DNA from: Leptospira ellinghausenii
GTDB taxonomy: Bacteria; Spirochaetota; Leptospiria; Leptospirales; Leptospiraceae
NCBI RefSeq assembly: GCF_003114815.1
Contig: NZ_BFAZ01000009.1
Coordinates: forward strand, 1,116,001 to 1,180,000
Reading direction: 5' to 3'
DNA length: 64,000 nucleotides
The notes under the pieces were generated by a model, which was given only the letters and a program-made list of their open reading frames with translations, did not search any database and was not told the DNA's origin. The first letter of the stretch is position 1. Every line of letters begins with the position of its first letter. Below, piece by piece: positions 1-8,478 of the stretch. Made by a program: the position numbers and the translations under genes.

Positions 1-263
1 TCGCTGAAGGTTGGAATGTTCGCGAGGTTGAAAACTATGTTTCTAATCTTTTGAACCCAGAAAAAAAATCCAGTTCCTCGACCAGTGTATCGGATAAACG
101 TGATGCTAGTATTGTAAAACTAGAAACAAAGTTAAGAAACAAATTTAGTTCCAAGGTGGAAGTGTCCCACAATGAAACCAATGGCAAAGGTAAAATTGTT
201 TTTTCCTATGCCAACCTAAGTGATATGGAAAGAATTTTAGAGCAACTCGGTGTGAAATTGTAA
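1..263 (+). CDS. parB: ParB/Spo0J chromosome-partitioning protein, C-terminal part (truncated by window edge)
   Basis: Only the last 87 codons are present; the frame is open from base 3 and ends in TAA at 261-263. The start AEGWNVREVENYV is the end of the ParB DNA-binding core. A polar linker follows (KKSSSST) and then the short dimerisation domain (KGKIVFSYANLSDMERILEQL). ParB binds parS sites and works with ParA to segregate the origin region; parA is presumably upstream, outside the window. The final 27 bases overlap the 3' end of the convergent ABC transporter gene. Family assignment rests on this C-terminal pattern only, as the CTPase motifs lie outside the window. Confidence 0.8.
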   Translation, partial: AEGWNVREVENYVSNLLNPEKKSSSSTSVSDKRDASIVKLETKLRNKFSSKVEVSHNETNGKGKIVFSYANLSDMERILEQLGVKL

Positions 264-2057
264 TTTCGCTAAACGCTCATACAACTCACTTGTTCGTAAG
301 AGTTCGTCGTGTGTTCCAACGGACTCAATTTCTCCTTCCTTAATCACAACAATTTGATCTGATTTCACAACTGTTGAGAGACGATGTGCAATCATGATAG
401 TTGTCCTTTCCTTCACTAAAAAATCCAAAGCTCTTTGGATCATCTGTTCGGATTCTGAATCAAGTGCTGATGTTGCTTCATCAAGTAGAAGGATTCTTGG
501 ATTACGAAGGATGGCTCTTGCGATAGCGATCCTTTGTTTTTGTCCTCCAGATAATCTTGTTCCCAAGTGTCCTAAGTTAGTATCAAAACCATCTGGTAAC
601 TGGTTAAAAAATTCCATCACATAAGCATTTTCTGCTGCAGTTTGGATCTCTTCGAAACTAGCAGTTGGTTTTCCATAAGCAATATTCTCTCGGAGTGTTC
701 CACTGAAAAGAATTGGTTGTTGGGGAACAAATCCAATGAGTGATCGTAAGTCTTCTAAATCTAAATCTTTAATATTGATTCCGCCGATGGAAATGGAACC
801 TGAAGTTGGGTCATAAAAACGAAGTATGAGTTCGAATAACGTACTCTTTCCTCCTCCTGATGGTCCAACAAGTGCTGTAGTTTTATTGGCAGGAATTTCT
901 AAATTGATTCCTTTGATGGCCTTTGTTTCGGGACGAGAAGGATACGAAAATGTTAAATCCTTTAAAAGGATCGTAAGTCCATTTTGTTTCTCTGAAACGT
1001 TATTTAAAACTGCAGAGTTTTGGTAATGGTATACTTCTGAAATAGGCTTTGGATGAATGGGACCTTTGATTTCCGATTCGGATAACAAGAGTTCCATGAG
1101 TCTTTCTGTGGCACCTGCTGCTCTTTGTAAATCACCCAGAACTTCGGAAACGGCTCCGACACTGTTAGCTACCATAATGGCATAAAAGGAAAACGCGATG
1201 AGTTCTCCCCCTGTGATTTTTCCTTCGAGGACATCAGTTCCTCCCACCCATAACATAAAACTAATTCCTGTAAGAATGAATAAAATGACAGTCCCGATCA
1301 GAAGTGCTCGTTGTCTGATCCTTGCAACAGCAACGGTAAAAGCGTCTTCCACTGTTTTGGAGAATACATCGATATCAACTTTTTGGTGGTGGAAAGATTG
1401 TAAGATTTTGATGTTGAGAAGGGATTCACTTACATATGTTCCAATATTTGCAATTTTATCCTGAGTGTTTCGGGAAAGGTTTCTCACTCGTTTTCCGTAG
1501 AAAAGAATTGGAAACACAATGAAGGGAACGCTGATAAGGACTATCATCGTAAGTTTTGCGTTGGTGATAAAAAGAAAAATAATCCCACCTACAAACATCA
1601 AAATATTTCGGAGGGCAATGGAGGCAGATGACCCAATGACCGTTTGGATGAGAGTGGTGTCGGTTGTAATCCTAGATTGGATTTCCCCGGGAGAGTTGGA
1701 TTCAAAAAAACTGGGATGGATGAAGATGATGTGTTTGAATACATCAATGCGAATGTCAGAAGCAACTCTTTCACCGATCCATGAAACTGTATAATGGCGA
1801 ATGTAGGTTCCAATTGCGAGTAGGATTCCAACGAAAATGATGAAGACAAGTGCATAACCTAATTCTTGTTTGGATTTAGCTGAAAATCCTGCATCTACCA
1901 AATGGCGTAATCCTTGGCCTAGACCCAAAGTAACTCCCGCTGTGAAAAGGAGTGCAAACGAAGACAGGATCATTTGGATTCGGTATGGTCTTAAATAGGA
2001 AAAAGTTTTTGAAAGGACTCGGAGGTTTTTTGACTTAGGTCGGTCAGGTGTTTGCAA
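237..2057 (-). CDS. MsbA-like ABC exporter, fused permease and ATPase
   Basis: The 606-residue protein has the half-transporter layout of lipid A/multidrug exporters. An N-terminal six-helix membrane domain spans roughly residues 30-320 and the nucleotide-binding domain roughly 365-600. The ATPase part shows Walker A GPSGGGKST, signature LSGGQKQRIAIARAI, Walker B ILLLDEATSALD and the switch-loop His in IAHRLSTV, so it should be active. It acts as a homodimer in the inner membrane. Substrate cannot be read from sequence; lipid A-core or another lipid is the family default. It is the last gene of a leftward group with the YaaR-like and bactofilin genes, starting 4 bp after the YaaR-like stop, and its 3' end overlaps parB. 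Confidence 0.88.
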   Translation of the reverse strand: MQTPDRPKSKNLRVLSKTFSYLRPYRIQMILSSFALLFTAGVTLGLGQGLRHLVDAGFSAKSKQELGYALVFIIFVGILLAIGTYIRHYTVSWIGERVASDIRIDVFKHIIFIHPSFFESNSPGEIQSRITTDTTLIQTVIGSSASIALRNILMFVGGIIFLFITNAKLTMIVLISVPFIVFPILFYGKRVRNLSRNTQDKIANIGTYVSESLLNIKILQSFHHQKVDIDVFSKTVEDAFTVAVARIRQRALLIGTVILFILTGISFMLWVGGTDVLEGKITGGELIAFSFYAIMVANSVGAVSEVLGDLQRAAGATERLMELLLSESEIKGPIHPKPISEVYHYQNSAVLNNVSEKQNGLTILLKDLTFSYPSRPETKAIKGINLEIPANKTTALVGPSGGGKSTLFELILRFYDPTSGSISIGGINIKDLDLEDLRSLIGFVPQQPILFSGTLRENIAYGKPTASFEEIQTAAENAYVMEFFNQLPDGFDTNLGHLGTRLSGGQKQRIAIARAILRNPRILLLDEATSALDSESEQMIQRALDFLVKERTTIMIAHRLSTVVKSDQIVVIKEGEIESVGTHDELLRTSELYERLAKLQFHTELL

Positions 2058-2061
2058 AGAA

Positions 2062-2532
2062 TTATCCTTTTAGATCAATGAGTAGACCTCTGATTTCATC
2101 TAATTGTTTCAAAATAACAAATGCACTGTTGTTGGGTGAAAACATGGTTTTTGCCAAAAGATCCAATTTTTCATCCACTACCTTCACATAACGAACGTCT
2201 TTTTGGTCATTTCGTCCGCGTTGGGCTGCCTGCATCACTTTGTAGTTTTTCTTGAGAATAAGTTCTGCTATTTGTTTGATATGTTTTTTGTAAGATTCGA
2301 GGTTTTTGTGATTCGGATCTTTGATCAGGTCTTTTTCCAAATCTGGTAAATCTTTCCAAAGTTCATTCAGTTCTCTTGTTTCTTCTTTTCCAGAAGGAAC
2401 AATCGACTCTAAAATTTCTAAAAAACTTTGTTTGGCTTCATCGACGGGAGCAAAGGAAGCATTTAGTTTTTCTTTGGAACCTTTTTTTGCCTGAGTCGAG
2501 ACCGACTTAGGGTTGTTGTTTTGGATGATCAT
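2062..2532 (-). CDS. YaaR-like protein (DUF327 family)
   Basis: A 156-residue soluble, highly charged, mostly helical protein without signal peptide. The stretch FLEILESIVPSGKEETRELNELW and the C-terminal MQAAQRGRNDQKDVRYVKVVDEKLDLLA region match my recollection of the YaaR/DUF327 family, which is found in Firmicutes and spirochaetes and has no settled function. It lies 8 bp downstream of the bactofilin gene and 4 bp upstream of the MsbA-like gene, so it is probably co-transcribed with both. A role in envelope or cell-shape work is inferred only from these neighbours. Confidence 0.65.
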   Translation of the reverse strand: MIIQNNNPKSVSTQAKKGSKEKLNASFAPVDEAKQSFLEILESIVPSGKEETRELNELWKDLPDLEKDLIKDPNHKNLESYKKHIKQIAELILKKNYKVMQAAQRGRNDQKDVRYVKVVDEKLDLLAKTMFSPNNSAFVILKQLDEIRGLLIDLKG

Positions 2533-2540
2533 AATCCCGC

Positions 2541-2894
2541 CTAATGACGAGTGGGGTTAATTGTACATTTCCCATGGAACACTACACCTTCTTCGACGAT
2601 GAGGCGAGGTGTCACAATGTCCCCTTCTAATCGACAACTTGAAAGTAGTGTTACACGTTCAGTTGCATAAATATTTCCGCGGATTTCTCCACCTGCAACC
2701 ACAACTCGTGCTTTGATATCAGTATCGACGATTCCGGACTTTCCGATAAGGACCTTTCCTGTAGTTTCGAGAACTCCACGGAATTTTCCATCGATACGGA
2801 TGAGGCCAGGGAACTTAAATTCACCAGTGAACTCAGCCCCTTCTCCGATGATGCTATTAACTAAAAATTCTTCTTCTGTTGATGGATTCGACAT
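2541..2894 (-). CDS. Bactofilin (polymer-forming cytoskeletal protein)
   Basis: The 117-residue protein is a single bactofilin domain. The recurring pattern of glycine and short hydrophobic strands (GEFKFPGLIRIDGKFRG, VLIGKSGIVDTDIKARVVV, GGEIRGNIYATERVTL) is the right-handed beta-helix that self-assembles into filaments without nucleotide. A short N-terminal segment (residues 1-15) precedes it. Its start codon overlaps the end of the upstream M23-like gene by one base, so the two are translationally coupled. Bactofilin next to an M23 peptidase is a recurring shape-determining pair in bacteria, and a bactofilin has been reported to affect helical pitch in Leptospira biflexa. Whether this copy is that one cannot be decided here. 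Confidence 0.9.
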   Translation of the reverse strand: MSNPSTEEEFLVNSIIGEGAEFTGEFKFPGLIRIDGKFRGVLETTGKVLIGKSGIVDTDIKARVVVAGGEIRGNIYATERVTLLSSCRLEGDIVTPRLIVEEGVVFHGKCTINPTRH

Positions 2895-3883
2895 TATTCT
2901 TGGATTTGGTTGAGAAACGAAAACGGATTCAACGCTTGGGTACCAACATGTACTTCATAATGAAGGTGGTAAATCGGATTTTCAGGAGATTTTCCTACAT
3001 ATCCAAGAATGTCACCCTTAGAGAGTTTTTCGTTTTTCTTAACACGGATTCGATCTAAATTTGAGTAGATCGTTTTCCAACCAAATCTGTGGGAAATTTT
3101 TACATAATATCCAGTCGCTGGTGAGTAACCAGTATCAAACACTAAACCAGGTGCAGTTGCGATGACTTCTGCTCCAGGAAAAGATCCAATATCCAAACCA
3201 CGATTGATTTCTTCTTTGCCAGTAATCGGTGAAATGTACTTTCCAAAGGGAAACAATACATACCCTTTTGTTGGCCAAATCGATGGTGTGTTTTTGATGA
3301 TGCTCTTTCTTTTTTTAATGAGTTTGATGATCTCTTCAGAAAGCTCTGATGATAATTTTAAATTATGAATGTCTTCTTTGATGCGAAAGGATTCATCTGT
3401 GATGTCAGTTTGAGGTGTTCCTTGGAGTGCAAGGAATTGTCCTGCTTGTCCACCCATCCCTTTGGATACTCGAGATGGATCTCCACCTAATTTGATATAA
3501 AGATTGGAGATACGGTCATAATAGTATTGTATGGTTTCGTGAAGAGAGTTTACCTCTTCTTTCATCTTAGATGATTGTCTAATAAAGTCTTTATTGGTTA
3601 AATTGAGTTCGGTGAGTTGGTGGATGGATCCACTATGAGATAAAACGTTTACCGCACTGATGACAAGTAAAACAACCATGATACCAATGAAGATAGAAAT
3701 GGCCTTGTAAGAGATAACAAAGTTGATGGTTTTTCGGTCAGTATGAGGAATGACCATGATGGTCAGTTTTTCACGACCTTTTTTGTCCAAATCTTCGTAA
3801 CGTTGGGACAACTTAAGCTTCCATTCCTGGACTTTATACCGAAGTCGGTAAAAAATTAAATGTAGTCTTTGTTTTACTTCCAC
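2894..3883 (-). CDS. Membrane-anchored M23-family protein with degenerate active site
   Basis: The 329-residue protein has a basic cytoplasmic N-terminus, one transmembrane helix at about 58-80, a coiled-coil stretch at about 90-130, and a C-terminal LytM/M23 domain at about 200-320. Active M23 enzymes bind zinc through HxxxD and the second His of HxH. Here the first position is Asn227 (NRGLD), while Asp231 and His306/His308 (HLHYEV) remain. The further catalytic His, usually in a YAH motif, is Asn275 (YSN). The domain is therefore probably not hydrolytic and may act as a scaffold or amidase activator, as EnvC-type proteins do. It is coupled to the bactofilin gene. Known M23-bactofilin pairs normally keep the ligands, so the loss is notable. 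Confidence 0.85.
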   Translation of the reverse strand: MEVKQRLHLIFYRLRYKVQEWKLKLSQRYEDLDKKGREKLTIMVIPHTDRKTINFVISYKAISIFIGIMVVLLVISAVNVLSHSGSIHQLTELNLTNKDFIRQSSKMKEEVNSLHETIQYYYDRISNLYIKLGGDPSRVSKGMGGQAGQFLALQGTPQTDITDESFRIKEDIHNLKLSSELSEEIIKLIKKRKSIIKNTPSIWPTKGYVLFPFGKYISPITGKEEINRGLDIGSFPGAEVIATAPGLVFDTGYSPATGYYVKISHRFGWKTIYSNLDRIRVKKNEKLSKGDILGYVGKSPENPIYHLHYEVHVGTQALNPFSFLNQIQE

Positions 3884-3988
3884 GTTCGTTTTAGACCTAC
3901 GATGATTTAAACAAAAGTTAATCTACCCACTATATCTTTCGATTGAATTTTCATTTTCATCCAGTGGAAATTACAAATCTTGCTATTT

Positions 3989-4798
3989 ATGGGATATTCG
4001 TTGATCGACACACATTGCCACTTAGACATAATTCGAGAACAAGGACAAAGTATCGAAGAAACCCTGGAGAAATCCCGAATCGCAGGAGTAGACCAACTGG
4101 TTCAAATCGGTATCGATTTGCCAAGTTCAAACGAAGCAGTTCGTATATCAGAAACGTATTCAACAGATGCACTAAAAATTTCTTATTCGATTGGTTGTCA
4201 CCCAACGGAAACCCATGAGTTTCCCAATGCTGATCAAATTTTAGATTTAGCCAAATCCCGAATGAACGATCCTAAGTTCGCAGCAATTGGTGAAATTGGT
4301 GTGGATCTTTATCATGACGCAAGCACTCGTTCTCAACAAAATGATGTATTGCGAAAGTTTTTGGATTTTTCTTCAGAGTACCAATTGCCCGTTGTCATTC
4401 ATTCACGAGATGCTTTTTTGGATACGTATGAAGCTTTAAAAGAATATAAGACAAAGGCATTTGGTGTGATCCATTGTTTTACTTACGATTATGAAGCTGC
4501 AAAACAATTTGTTGATCTTGGGTATTATATTTCTTTTTCGGGAATTGTTACTTTTAAATCAGCGGTGGAGATCCAAGAAGCTGCTAAAAAAATTCCACTC
4601 GAATCCATTTTGATTGAAACAGATGCACCATTTTTATCACCAATGCCTCACCGTGGAAAACGAAATGATTCTTCACATTTGCCTTTTGTATTAGAGAAAA
4701 TGTATTCATTACGTACAGAACCAAATACAGAAGTAGAAGAACGTATTTATAAAAATTCACTAAAATTTACAGAAAGAAAGGCTTATCATCATGCTTGA
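3989..4798 (+). CDS. tatD: TatD-family metal-dependent hydrolase/DNase
   Basis: TIM-barrel amidohydrolase of the TatD family, about 269 residues. Metal-binding and catalytic motifs are complete: DTHCHLD near the N-terminus, [21 protein letters not shown] and [10 protein letters not shown]. TatD proteins are 3'-5' exonucleases or D-aminoacyl-tRNA deacylases depending on the member; the exact substrate is not predictable. I chose ATG at 3989 because it gives the compact family N-terminus ([13 protein letters not shown]); an in-frame TTG at 3980 would add three residues. The 3' end overlaps serS by 8 bp, so the two genes are translationally coupled. Confidence 0.88.
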   Translation: MGYSLIDTHCHLDIIREQGQSIEETLEKSRIAGVDQLVQIGIDLPSSNEAVRISETYSTDALKISYSIGCHPTETHEFPNADQILDLAKSRMNDPKFAAIGEIGVDLYHDASTRSQQNDVLRKFLDFSSEYQLPVVIHSRDAFLDTYEALKEYKTKAFGVIHCFTYDYEAAKQFVDLGYYISFSGIVTFKSAVEIQEAAKKIPLESILIETDAPFLSPMPHRGKRNDSSHLPFVLEKMYSLRTEPNTEVEERIYKNSLKFTERKAYHHA

Positions 4799-6047
4799 TA
4801 TCAATCGTATTGTTCAGAACCCAGAAGAACTACTTTCCACCTTACAAAAACGTGGTGTTGTCTCTACTGACATAGAAGCAAAAATTAAATCTGTTTCTGA
4901 AAAACAAAGAAAATTAAAATTAGAAGTGGAAGAACTTCGTGCGGAACGAAACCGCGTTTCTAAAGAAATTGGAATCCAAAAATCACAAGGAAAAGACATT
5001 ACTGAAATATCGAATTCAATGAAAGGAGTTGGAGAACGCATCAAAGCAATCGAAGAAGAACTTTCAAAAGAAGAAGAATCTTTACATGATCTTAATTTAG
5101 GACTACCTAATTTATTAGACCCTTCAGTTCCAGAAGGAAAGTCTGAAGAAGATAACGTCCTAATCAGACAATGGGGTGAAATTAAAAAACACTCTTTTGA
5201 GGCAAAAACCCATTTTGATATTGGTGAGAAACTAGGTATTTTTGATTTTGAACGAGGAGTAAAACTTTCTGGTGCCAGATTTTACACCTATCGAGGTTTA
5301 GGTGCAAAATTAGAACGTGCCTTAATGAATTTAATGCTCGATACGCACACATCTGAAAATGGATATGAAGAAATGTGGGTTCCTGTTCTTGTAAACGACG
5401 AATCCATGACAGCTACTGGCCAACTCCCAAAGTTTGCCGAAGATTTTTATCGATTAGAGAAAGATGGATTGAATCTCATTCCAACAGCCGAGGTGCCTCT
5501 CACCAACTATTACCGAGATGAAATCATCCAAGAAAAAGAATTACCTATCTCTGTTTGTGCACACACATCCTGTTTTAGAAGAGAGGCTGGATCCTATGGA
5601 AGAGATACACGTGGACTTGTGCGTGTTCACCAATTCCAAAAAGTCGAGCTTGTTAAATTTGTAGAACCAGAAAAGTCAGTGGAAGAACACGAAAAGATGT
5701 TAAAAGATGCAGAATCCATTCTGCAAAAATTAAATCTGCCGTATCGTGTGATGTTACTTTGTAGCAAAGATATGTCGAGTGCTTCCTCCAAAACTTATGA
5801 TATCGAAGTGTGGATGCCTGGACTTGGACGATTTATGGAAATTTCTTCAGTTTCGAACTTCAAAGACTATCAAGCAAGACGAGGAAAAATTCGATACAAG
5901 TCAAAGGAAGGAAAAAACCTGCTCGTCCATACTTTGAATGGTTCTGGTCTTGCGATCGGTCGAACACTGGCAGCAGTGATTGAAAATTACCAATTAGAAG
6001 ATGGAACCTTCCAAATTCCGGATGTCTTAAAACAATATATCCGATAA
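4791..6047 (+). CDS. serS: Seryl-tRNA synthetase
   Basis: Class II aminoacyl-tRNA synthetase that charges tRNA-Ser (and tRNA-Sec where present). The 418-residue length is normal. Residues 1 to about 110 form the long antiparallel coiled-coil arm that grips the serine tRNA variable arm. The catalytic core follows with motif 2 ([16 protein letters not shown]), the HQFQKVE segment and motif 3 ([16 protein letters not shown]), plus TAEVPLTN for serine recognition. It overlaps tatD by 8 bp. Three of its tRNA-Ser substrates are encoded 8-10 kb downstream on the other strand. Confidence 0.97.
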   Translation: MLDINRIVQNPEELLSTLQKRGVVSTDIEAKIKSVSEKQRKLKLEVEELRAERNRVSKEIGIQKSQGKDITEISNSMKGVGERIKAIEEELSKEEESLHDLNLGLPNLLDPSVPEGKSEEDNVLIRQWGEIKKHSFEAKTHFDIGEKLGIFDFERGVKLSGARFYTYRGLGAKLERALMNLMLDTHTSENGYEEMWVPVLVNDESMTATGQLPKFAEDFYRLEKDGLNLIPTAEVPLTNYYRDEIIQEKELPISVCAHTSCFRREAGSYGRDTRGLVRVHQFQKVELVKFVEPEKSVEEHEKMLKDAESILQKLNLPYRVMLLCSKDMSSASSKTYDIEVWMPGLGRFMEISSVSNFKDYQARRGKIRYKSKEGKNLLVHTLNGSGLAIGRTLAAVIENYQLEDGTFQIPDVLKQYIR

Positions 6048-6077
6048 GAATTTTTGGGCAGATGACCGAGGTGTCAA

Positions 6078-7574
6078 ATGCCCAATCAACTCACTCACCT
6101 AAATTTCGATTTTGCGATCAAAAAACATAAATCCATTATAATTAATAAATCTGGTTTTAAACGTAAATCGGTTAATAACTCTGAATGTGGAATGAAACGT
6201 ATTAGAATTAATTTACCAACGAAGCCATTTAAACGAGCTACAATTAACGCACTATTTTTAATTTTTAAACGAATTACGATTCAATCCCTTCAATTTTTTT
6301 ATAAACGAAAACTCATCCATTTGACGATAGGTTTATTTCTTACATCTATGATGGCTTCATCAGTATTTGCTCAAACAAGGGAAGGTGAAGATACGTTAGT
6401 CGTAAGTCCGATCAAAGGCCCTATCAATTCAGAGTTTCAAGAGTTTGGTCCAACCATGACTCCTGATGCAAAAACTTTATATTTTTATTCGAAACGATCA
6501 GAACGCAGTTTTACAGAAATTTTCAAATCGGAACGAAAGAAAGATGGAACATGGGATTTTCCTGAAGAAGTTAGTGTTTTAAATTCACCATTCGATGACC
6601 AAAGTCCGTTTATAACTCGCGATGGAAAAATGATCCTTCTTTCATCAAATCGAGATGGATCAATTGAAGTGATGTTAGCAGATGGGAAAGTCGGTATTTC
6701 GAGAGATTTGTATGTTTCCAATTGGAACGGAAAAACATGGTCAGTTCCTACTGCTTTACCTTCCCCTATCAATACAGAGGAAATTGAAGAAAATCCGCAT
6801 TTGTTAGGTGATACTCTCCTATTCACTCGATACCCATTCGGAAAACCAAACTTAGCAAAAATTTATTATAGTCAGTTTAAAAACAATCAGTGGACAAAAC
6901 CAAAACTTTTGCCTTCACCAATCAATGACCAACATGCAACAATAGCTGCTGCCTTTAACGATGATGGCAAAATACTATTTTTCTCATCCAACCGTCCTGG
7001 TGGATTTGGCGGATTTGATTTGTATATGGCAAAAATCGAAGGGGAAAAATTTACGAATGTAGAGAATTTAGGAAGTCCTATTAACTCTTCTGAAGATGAA
7101 GCCTATATTGTGTTTCAGCAGGTGAAAAAAACCTTTCTATTCTGCCGGCGAGTGGAAGGAAAATCATTTGATATTTTCACAGCATCCGTTCCTAAACAGG
7201 AAAATTTGGTTCAAAAGAAATTAGAAGAGACAAAGAAAATTTCGCTCGATTCAGTCTATTTTGAAAGAGCTTCATCTATTTTGAAACCAGAATCATCAAT
7301 TCCCTTGGATTCAATTGTAGATTACCTTCATGAGAATTCCGAACAAAAAATGAAAATCATCGGACATACTGACCTAACTGGTAATTTTGAAGACAATATG
7401 AATTTGTCTAAAGAAAGAGCTGAATCCGTTAAACAATATTTAGTCTCTAAAGGTGTTGATCCTAACCGGTTGGTGACAGAAGGAAAAGGACCCACACAAC
7501 CTATGGTGCAGGGAACAGATGAAGCTTCATCGAAAAAAAATCGACGGACAGAATTTGTCTTACTAAATCCTTAA
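6078..7574 (+). CDS. OmpA-family protein with PD40-type beta-propeller repeats and a repeat-bearing N-terminal extension
   Basis: From about residue 100 the protein carries WD40/PD40-like propeller blades with the recurring pattern GPTMTPDAKTLYFYSKR, SPFITRDGKMILLSSNRDG and FNDDGKILFFSSNRPGGFGG. The C-terminal OmpA domain (about 390-498) has the peptidoglycan-binding signature IIGHTDLTGNFEDNMNLSKERAESVKQYL with the NRRTE terminus. It is likely an outer-membrane-associated, peptidoglycan-tethering lipid-free protein. The signal peptide (KLIHLTIGLFLTSMMASSVFA) begins only at about residue 75. Before it lie six degenerate 12-residue repeats (see 6123-6338). The true start could be the first ATG at 6078, the ATG at 6189, or a later non-ATG codon. 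Confidence 0.85.
   Translation: MPNQLTHLNFDFAIKKHKSIIINKSGFKRKSVNNSECGMKRIRINLPTKPFKRATINALFLIFKRITIQSLQFFYKRKLIHLTIGLFLTSMMASSVFAQTREGEDTLVVSPIKGPINSEFQEFGPTMTPDAKTLYFYSKRSERSFTEIFKSERKKDGTWDFPEEVSVLNSPFDDQSPFITRDGKMILLSSNRDGSIEVMLADGKVGISRDLYVSNWNGKTWSVPTALPSPINTEEIEENPHLLGDTLLFTRYPFGKPNLAKIYYSQFKNNQWTKPKLLPSPINDQHATIAAAFNDDGKILFFSSNRPGGFGGFDLYMAKIEGEKFTNVENLGSPINSSEDEAYIVFQQVKKTFLFCRRVEGKSFDIFTASVPKQENLVQKKLEETKKISLDSVYFERASSILKPESSIPLDSIVDYLHENSEQKMKIIGHTDLTGNFEDNMNLSKERAESVKQYLVSKGVDPNRLVTEGKGPTQPMVQGTDEASSKKNRRTEFVLLNP
6123..6338 (+). repeat. Six degenerate 36-bp tandem units (12-residue KR-x-x-I-N repeat)
   Basis: The hexamer AAACGT/AAACGA (AAACAT in the first unit) recurs at 6123, 6159, 6195, 6231, 6267 and 6303, exactly every 36 bases. 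In the OmpA-family frame each unit reads K-R(or H)-x-S/T-I/V-N/Q/H, five or six variable residues, then F/M/Y. Differences between units include synonymous arginine changes (CGT/CGA) and conservative changes (I/V, F/M/Y, S/T), which fits selection on protein rather than DNA. The sixth unit merges into the signal peptide. There are no unique spacers, so it is not a CRISPR array. Confidence 0.75.
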
Positions 7575-7616
7575 TTTTTCCTTGCCGTTTCTCTTTCCAA
7601 AAAGAAGGTTAATTGG

Positions 7617-8471
7617 ATGTTCCCTAATTACCTTCGAATTGTTTGGAAAATATTGGTAGCCTTTCTATTTGTCCCAACATTGCTTATGGGACAATCCAGT
7701 CCAACTCTGGAAAAAATTAAAAAAACCAAAACATTAACTGTATCCGTTAATGAATTTTACGATCCATTTTATATTGAAAATCCAAATGAAGAGTTTCCTG
7801 GACTAGATGTTGAATTGGCTCAAGAATATGCAAAATTTTTAGATGTTGATTTAAAGATTATTCCCTTACGTACATTTGACCAACACGCTCGTATGTTAGA
7901 AAAAGGAGATAGCCAAATTGCAATGGCTGGAATCTCTTCTTCAATCAATCGTTTTCGTGATGTTTATTTTACAGATCCATATTTAATTTCGACACCTTCT
8001 GCTTTAGTGAACCGTACAGCACTTCCACCTGAACCGGAAGGACAAATTGTGACAGTACAACTTTTTAGAAATTTAAATGATTTAACGAATATTACAGGAA
8101 TTTCATATTCAGTTTTAGCAAATAGTTCCAACCATCAATTTTTACGTGAAGCATTTCCTAAAGCTCAAGTATTTTCTTATTTCACAAATGAAGCAGCTTT
8201 AAACGAATTAAAGAAAAATAACGTAAATGCATTTGTTGCTGATTCATTTTACATCCAAGCACTACTACAAAAAGATTCTTCTCTACGAGCTAATTATTTA
8301 CCAATCTTAGGTGTAGTGCAAGAAGATCATATAAGTATGGCAATTGCAAAAAGAGACATTGAATTTCTTTATAACCTCAACTTTTTCATTAAGGAACTAA
8401 AACGTACGGGCAAAATCCAACAGTTGATTAACAAATACTTTAAATCAAATAAATGGGTAAAAAAAGAGTAA
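7617..8471 (+). CDS. Periplasmic solute-binding protein, family 3 (amino-acid type)
   Basis: The 284-residue protein has an N-terminal signal peptide (residues 1-24, cleaved near LLMGQSS) and an SBP_bac_3 two-lobed fold. The opening KIKKTKTLTVSVNEFYDPFY, the FPGLDVELAQEYAKFL segment and the ISSSINRFRDVYFTDPYL region are typical of polar amino-acid binding proteins or related sensor domains. No ABC permease or ATPase gene is nearby, so it may deliver ligand to a distant transporter or act as a sensor or enzyme-like orphan. ATG at 7617 is preceded by AGAAGG. The next gene, for a beta-barrel protein, begins 7 bp after its stop, suggesting an operon. Confidence 0.8.
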   Translation: MFPNYLRIVWKILVAFLFVPTLLMGQSSPTLEKIKKTKTLTVSVNEFYDPFYIENPNEEFPGLDVELAQEYAKFLDVDLKIIPLRTFDQHARMLEKGDSQIAMAGISSSINRFRDVYFTDPYLISTPSALVNRTALPPEPEGQIVTVQLFRNLNDLTNITGISYSVLANSSNHQFLREAFPKAQVFSYFTNEAALNELKKNNVNAFVADSFYIQALLQKDSSLRANYLPILGVVQEDHISMAIAKRDIEFLYNLNFFIKELKRTGKIQQLINKYFKSNKWVKKE

Positions 8472-8478
8472 TTTGAAA

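Noticed and set aside
6123..6338. CRISPR-like array because of the regular 36-bp period
   Set aside because: Only short hexamers are well conserved, there are no unique spacers, units abut, and the whole region is an open coding frame.
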